Assembly: GCA_959606705.1 (NCBI GenBank)
Contig: CAUHLX010000116.1
Location: 1 to 8,291, forward strand
Origin: an uncultured Bacillota bacterium
GTDB lineage: Bacteria; Bacillota; Clostridia; Peptostreptococcales; Anaerovoracaceae
Reading direction: 5' to 3'
Length of the DNA stretch: 8,291 nt
This document shows positions 5,357-8,291 of the stretch, piece by piece (the first letter of the stretch is position 1; each line of letters opens with the position of its first letter). Position numbers and translations under genes: made by a program. The notes beneath the pieces are model-generated. The model saw only the letters and a list, made by a program, of their open reading frames with translations, ran no database searches and had not been told where the DNA came from.

Positions 5357-6217
5357 ATGCAGGAGTTCGTCAGCAGCATCATGAACATCATCGCGATGAA
5401 TATTCGGATCAACGATATCGTAGACATCCTGATCGTGGCGTTTGTAATCTATAAGATTCTCGGATTCATAAGAGAGACCAGAGCCGAGCAGCTGGTAAAA
5501 GGACTGTTGATTTTAGGCGCGGTTCTCTTGCTGTCAAAGGTATTCAAGCTGTATACCATCAATTGGATTCTGGAAAAAACCTTGACCATCGGCGCCTTTG
5601 CGCTGGTGGTGGTATTCCAGCCTGAGCTTCGCAGAGGACTCGAGTATATCGGACGCAGTAAATTCGTGCGCAGACAGTTTGTTCAGGTGGATAAGGAACG
5701 GGCAAAGCAGATCACCGCGGCCATCGTGCGGGCAGTGGACTACTTTTCCACCAACAAGGTGGGTGCGCTGATCATCATCGAGCGTGAGATTTCTTTAAAT
5801 GACATCATCGAGACCGGCACGGTCCTCAATGCGGAAATCACCACGGAGCTGTTGGGAAATATCTTTTACGAAGGGGCGCCGCTCCATGACGGGGCCGCAA
5901 TCATCAGAGGCTCCATCGTGGTGGCTGCCGGCTGTGTGCTGCCGTTGACGGAGAATAAGAGTCTGAGCAGCGAACTGGGTACCCGACATCGCGCGGGCAT
6001 CGGCATTACGGAAAATTCCGACGCCTTGTCTTTGATCGTTTCGGAGGAAAGCGGGATCATCTCCATGGCGGTAGACGGAAAGCTGACCCGCTTCCTGGAT
6101 GTCAAAGCGGTGGAAAAAACCCTGCTCAACCTGTACTTCAATCCGCAGCTTGAGGATGAAAAGAAGAATCCCTTTAGGAACTTGTTCAGGAGAAACGAAA
6201 ATGACGAGCTTAAATGA
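5357..6217 (+). CDS. cdaA: diadenylate cyclase CdaA (DacA), membrane c-di-AMP synthase
   Basis: Makes cyclic di-AMP from two ATP at the inner face of the membrane. In Firmicutes this messenger controls potassium and osmolyte balance and cell-wall stability. The 286 residues show three N-terminal membrane helices (about 21-38, 46-63, 68-87) followed by the DAC domain. The catalytic motifs are intact: DGA at 178-180 (in HDGAAIIRG) and RHR at 210-212 (in GTRHRAGIG). The ATG at 5357 is chosen because TAGAGGAG (5341-5348) lies 8 nt upstream; an in-frame GTG at 5348 overlaps that site and is unlikely. It opens the cdaA-cdaR-glmM operon, directly behind a good sigma-A promoter, and its last 17 nt overlap cdaR. 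Confidence 0.97.
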   Translation: MQEFVSSIMNIIAMNIRINDIVDILIVAFVIYKILGFIRETRAEQLVKGLLILGAVLLLSKVFKLYTINWILEKTLTIGAFALVVVFQPELRRGLEYIGRSKFVRRQFVQVDKERAKQITAAIVRAVDYFSTNKVGALIIIEREISLNDIIETGTVLNAEITTELLGNIFYEGAPLHDGAAIIRGSIVVAAGCVLPLTENKSLSSELGTRHRAGIGITENSDALSLIVSEESGIISMAVDGKLTRFLDVKAVEKTLLNLYFNPQLEDEKKNPFRNLFRRNENDELK

Positions 6218-7475
6218 CGAAGAACTGAAAAAAGCGGCTCCGGAACAAGGGGAAAAGCCCAAGCGGCGGCCGATGAGCACCAGCACCGTAAACAAGATCA
6301 TCGCCATTATTCTGGCCTTGGCGTTGTGGAGCTACGTGGTATTCGAAGTAAATCCCACGAAGAAGGAGACCCTTCGCAACGTCCCGGTGACTTTGACCAG
6401 CGTGGATTCCCTGGTGGCGCAGGGGCTCGCCGTAACCGGCGACACCAACTACTCGGTGGATGTGGTGCTGGAAGGGCGACGAGCCGACGTGTCCAAGGTG
6501 AGCGTAAACGATCTGGCCGCGATGGCCAATTTGGTGGAATGCGGCGGCCGGGGACAATACAATGTGGATGTCAGTGTTGCGTTGAAAGGAAATTTCGGCA
6601 CGGTTGAAATCAAGGAGATCAAGCCCTCCAAAATTTTAGTGAATGTGGATCGCCTGGTCAACGAGGATAAGGAGATCAGGGTGAATATTACGGGAAGCGT
6701 ACCGTCGGGACGGGAGGTTTCTCAAATAAAGCTGAATTCGGATACGATTCAAGTGGGCGGAGCCAAAAGCGAAGTGGATTCGGTGAAGTACCTCCAGGCC
6801 AGCTTGGATGTTTCTCAGCTGTCGGATCGGGAAAATACCTTTACTTTGGAGGTTGAACCGGTGGATGCCAGCGGCATGATCGTGGATAACGTGGTGCTGT
6901 CGAAGTCGGAGGTGGAAGTGACGGCGGAGCTGCTGCAGGTAAAAGAAGTGCCGCTGAAGGTGGTGCTGGAAGGCGAACCCGCCGCCGGCTTTACGGTGGA
7001 TGAAATTTCCGCGCCCGATACGGTCTGGATCAAAGGGTCGAGATCGGAAATCGACGGAATCAAGAAGCTGGAAACGGAGCCGGTGAACATCGACGGAATC
7101 AAAACGGATACCACTGTGCCCCTAACAGTCAAGGATGTGGAGGTGTCGGATCGTTCTAAAAACCTTTCCGCCATCATTACATTAAAGAAGGTGGCTTCTA
7201 AGGAAATCACCTATACTTCCGATGACATTCAGATCGAGGACTTGCCGGAGGGCTTGTCGGCCGCGATTCAAACGCCGCAGATCACGGTTAAAATCAGCGG
7301 AGATGAGACGGACGTAAGGGCGGTGCGCAAGGAAGACATCAAGCTTTACCTTTCCTTGAAGGACGCCGGAACGGACACGGTTTCCGCCAAAGTGGAGCTG
7401 CGCTACGCGCTGGCAATCGCGGGAGCGGTGGCGGAGCCGTCGGAAGTGGCTGTGGTTATTACACAAAATCAATAG
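6201..7475 (+). CDS. cdaR: CdaA regulator CdaR, YbbR-domain protein
   Basis: CdaR is a membrane-anchored protein that binds CdaA and adjusts c-di-AMP synthesis. The 424 residues have a short charged cytoplasmic start, one membrane helix (about 31-50), then an extracytoplasmic part of about 370 residues. That part divides into roughly four YbbR repeats (about 58-140, 145-225, 230-310 and 315-415), recognisable by recurring valine-rich strands and by phrases such as IQVGGAKSEVDSV and VWIKGSRSEIDGI. The ATG at 6201 is fixed by AGGAGA (6188-6193) 7 nt upstream. The frame stays open upstream to 6099, but that part only shadows cdaA. The 17-nt overlap with cdaA suggests coupled translation, fitting a two-protein complex. 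The TAG stop is inside the glmM ribosome-binding site. Confidence 0.94.
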   Translation: MTSLNDEELKKAAPEQGEKPKRRPMSTSTVNKIIAIILALALWSYVVFEVNPTKKETLRNVPVTLTSVDSLVAQGLAVTGDTNYSVDVVLEGRRADVSKVSVNDLAAMANLVECGGRGQYNVDVSVALKGNFGTVEIKEIKPSKILVNVDRLVNEDKEIRVNITGSVPSGREVSQIKLNSDTIQVGGAKSEVDSVKYLQASLDVSQLSDRENTFTLEVEPVDASGMIVDNVVLSKSEVEVTAELLQVKEVPLKVVLEGEPAAGFTVDEISAPDTVWIKGSRSEIDGIKKLETEPVNIDGIKTDTTVPLTVKDVEVSDRSKNLSAIITLKKVASKEITYTSDDIQIEDLPEGLSAAIQTPQITVKISGDETDVRAVRKEDIKLYLSLKDAGTDTVSAKVELRYALAIAGAVAEPSEVAVVITQNQ

Positions 7476-7486
7476 AGGAGAATTTT

Positions 7487-8291
7487 ATGGGAAGATTATT
7501 TGGAACGGACGGAGTCCGCGGAGTGGCCAATACCGAATTGACACCGGAGCTGGCATTTCATTTAGGAAAAGCGGGTGCTTATGTGCTGAGTCGTTCGAAG
7601 GAGCGGCCGGTGGTTCTGATCGGTAAGGACACCCGGATTTCCGGGGACATGCTGGAGGACGCGCTGTCGGCGGGCATTTTGGCAATGGGAGGCAACGTCA
7701 TTAAGGTAGGCGTCCTGCCCACGCCGGCCATCGCGTACCTGGTACGGAAGTTTGAGGCTTCCGCCGGGGTGGTGATTTCGGCGTCGCACAATCCGTTCGA
7801 GTACAACGGGATCAAATTTTTCAATGGAGAAGGTTTCAAACTGGATGATTCCATCGAGGACGAAATCGAAGACATCATCTTGAGAGATGTGGATGTGAGC
7901 AGCCATATCATGGGGGAGGCGCTGGGAAGGTCCCAAGAAGCGGACGAAGATGCGCTGACTCTCTATGCCGAGTTTCTGAAGAGCACCATCGATATGGATC
8001 TGAAAGGAATGAAGCTGGTTTTGGACTGCGCCAACGGCGCTTCTTTCAAAGTGGCGGAAAAAGTGTTCCGCGAGCTGGGGGCGGAATTGACCATCTTGGC
8101 CAATGAGCCGGACGGTTTAAACATCAACGATGGCTGTGGCTCCACCCATCCCGAAAATCTGCAGGAAGCGGTCAAACGGGAAAAGGCTCATGTGGGGCTG
8201 GCATTCGACGGTGACGCGGACCGCCTCAGCGCGGTGGATGAAAACGGCCAGGTGATCATGAAAACCGACAATCCGAAGCTGTTTGAGTTTT
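7487..8291 (+). CDS. glmM: phosphoglucosamine mutase GlmM, 3'-partial
   Basis: Converts glucosamine-6-phosphate to glucosamine-1-phosphate, a cytoplasmic step to UDP-GlcNAc for peptidoglycan; in Bacillus and relatives GlmM also binds and restrains CdaA. The first 268 residues are present, out of about 450 usual. The start GRLFGTDGVRG is typical. The phosphoserine loop SASHNP (98-103) holds the catalytic Ser100, and the metal loop DGDADR lies at 241-246. TAGAGGAG (7473-7480), overlapping the cdaR stop, sits 6 nt before the ATG. Residues up to about 257 (AVDENGQVI) read as GlmM, but the family then has a VDGD(K/Q)IM-type segment, whereas this frame reads MKTDNPKLFEF to the edge. That last stretch (8258-8291) may be a junction or an assembly error. 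No stop is reached. Confidence 0.95.
   Translation, partial: MGRLFGTDGVRGVANTELTPELAFHLGKAGAYVLSRSKERPVVLIGKDTRISGDMLEDALSAGILAMGGNVIKVGVLPTPAIAYLVRKFEASAGVVISASHNPFEYNGIKFFNGEGFKLDDSIEDEIEDIILRDVDVSSHIMGEALGRSQEADEDALTLYAEFLKSTIDMDLKGMKLVLDCANGASFKVAEKVFRELGAELTILANEPDGLNINDGCGSTHPENLQEAVKREKAHVGLAFDGDADRLSAVDENGQVIMKTDNPKLFEF

Noticed and set aside
6099..6200. Upstream extension of cdaR
   Set aside because: It only reads cdaA in another frame; a strong ribosome-binding site supports the ATG at 6201.

Overview
The window looks like part of a chromosome of an anaerobic, probably spore-forming Firmicute (class Clostridia). The inference rests on the order recD2 - comF - structured RNA - long hpf, on the cdaA-cdaR-glmM operon (a Firmicutes hallmark), and on strong AGGAG-type ribosome-binding sites. 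All genes lie on the + strand and are closely packed, except for one unusual AT-rich gap of about 420 bp. Genus was not resolved.

Region 1 (1-4053): three close-set genes. A CCA-adding/poly(A)-polymerase-family protein enters from the left edge; its 5' end is missing and its nucleotide-recognition motif is degenerate. It is followed by the RecD2 DNA helicase and a ComF-type zinc-ribbon phosphoribosyltransferase. This is a DNA repair/transformation-flavoured cluster.

Region 2 (4054-4671): no protein gene, but dense with signals. It opens with a compact structured RNA (about 4056-4250) closed by a 17-bp long-range helix that runs straight into a U6 tract. From its place between comF and hpf it is most likely a raiA-motif noncoding RNA. 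Downstream come a perfect DnaA box, an 18-bp perfect palindrome matching the arginine-repressor (ARG) box, a tight cluster of further DnaA boxes, and a promoter resembling the sigma-H type. The region ends with a ribosome-binding site partly folded into a small hairpin ahead of hpf.

Region 3 (4672-5274): the long-form ribosome hibernation factor HPF, followed by a small hairpin and a strong intrinsic terminator that may compete for the same sequence.

Region 4 (5296-8291): a good sigma-A promoter (TTGAAA-17-TACAAT) drives cdaA (c-di-AMP synthase), cdaR (YbbR-domain regulator of CdaA, overlapping it by 17 nt) and glmM (phosphoglucosamine mutase). This operon couples c-di-AMP signalling to cell-wall precursor synthesis. 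glmM runs off the right edge, and its last 11 or so codons do not read like GlmM, so a junction or assembly error near 8258 should be considered.

The most interesting part is the 4054-4671 gap. A stable RNA, DnaA boxes, an ARG-box-like operator and a sigma-H-like promoter are stacked in front of the ribosome hibernation gene. This suggests that replication state, arginine supply and stationary-phase/sporulation signals converge there.
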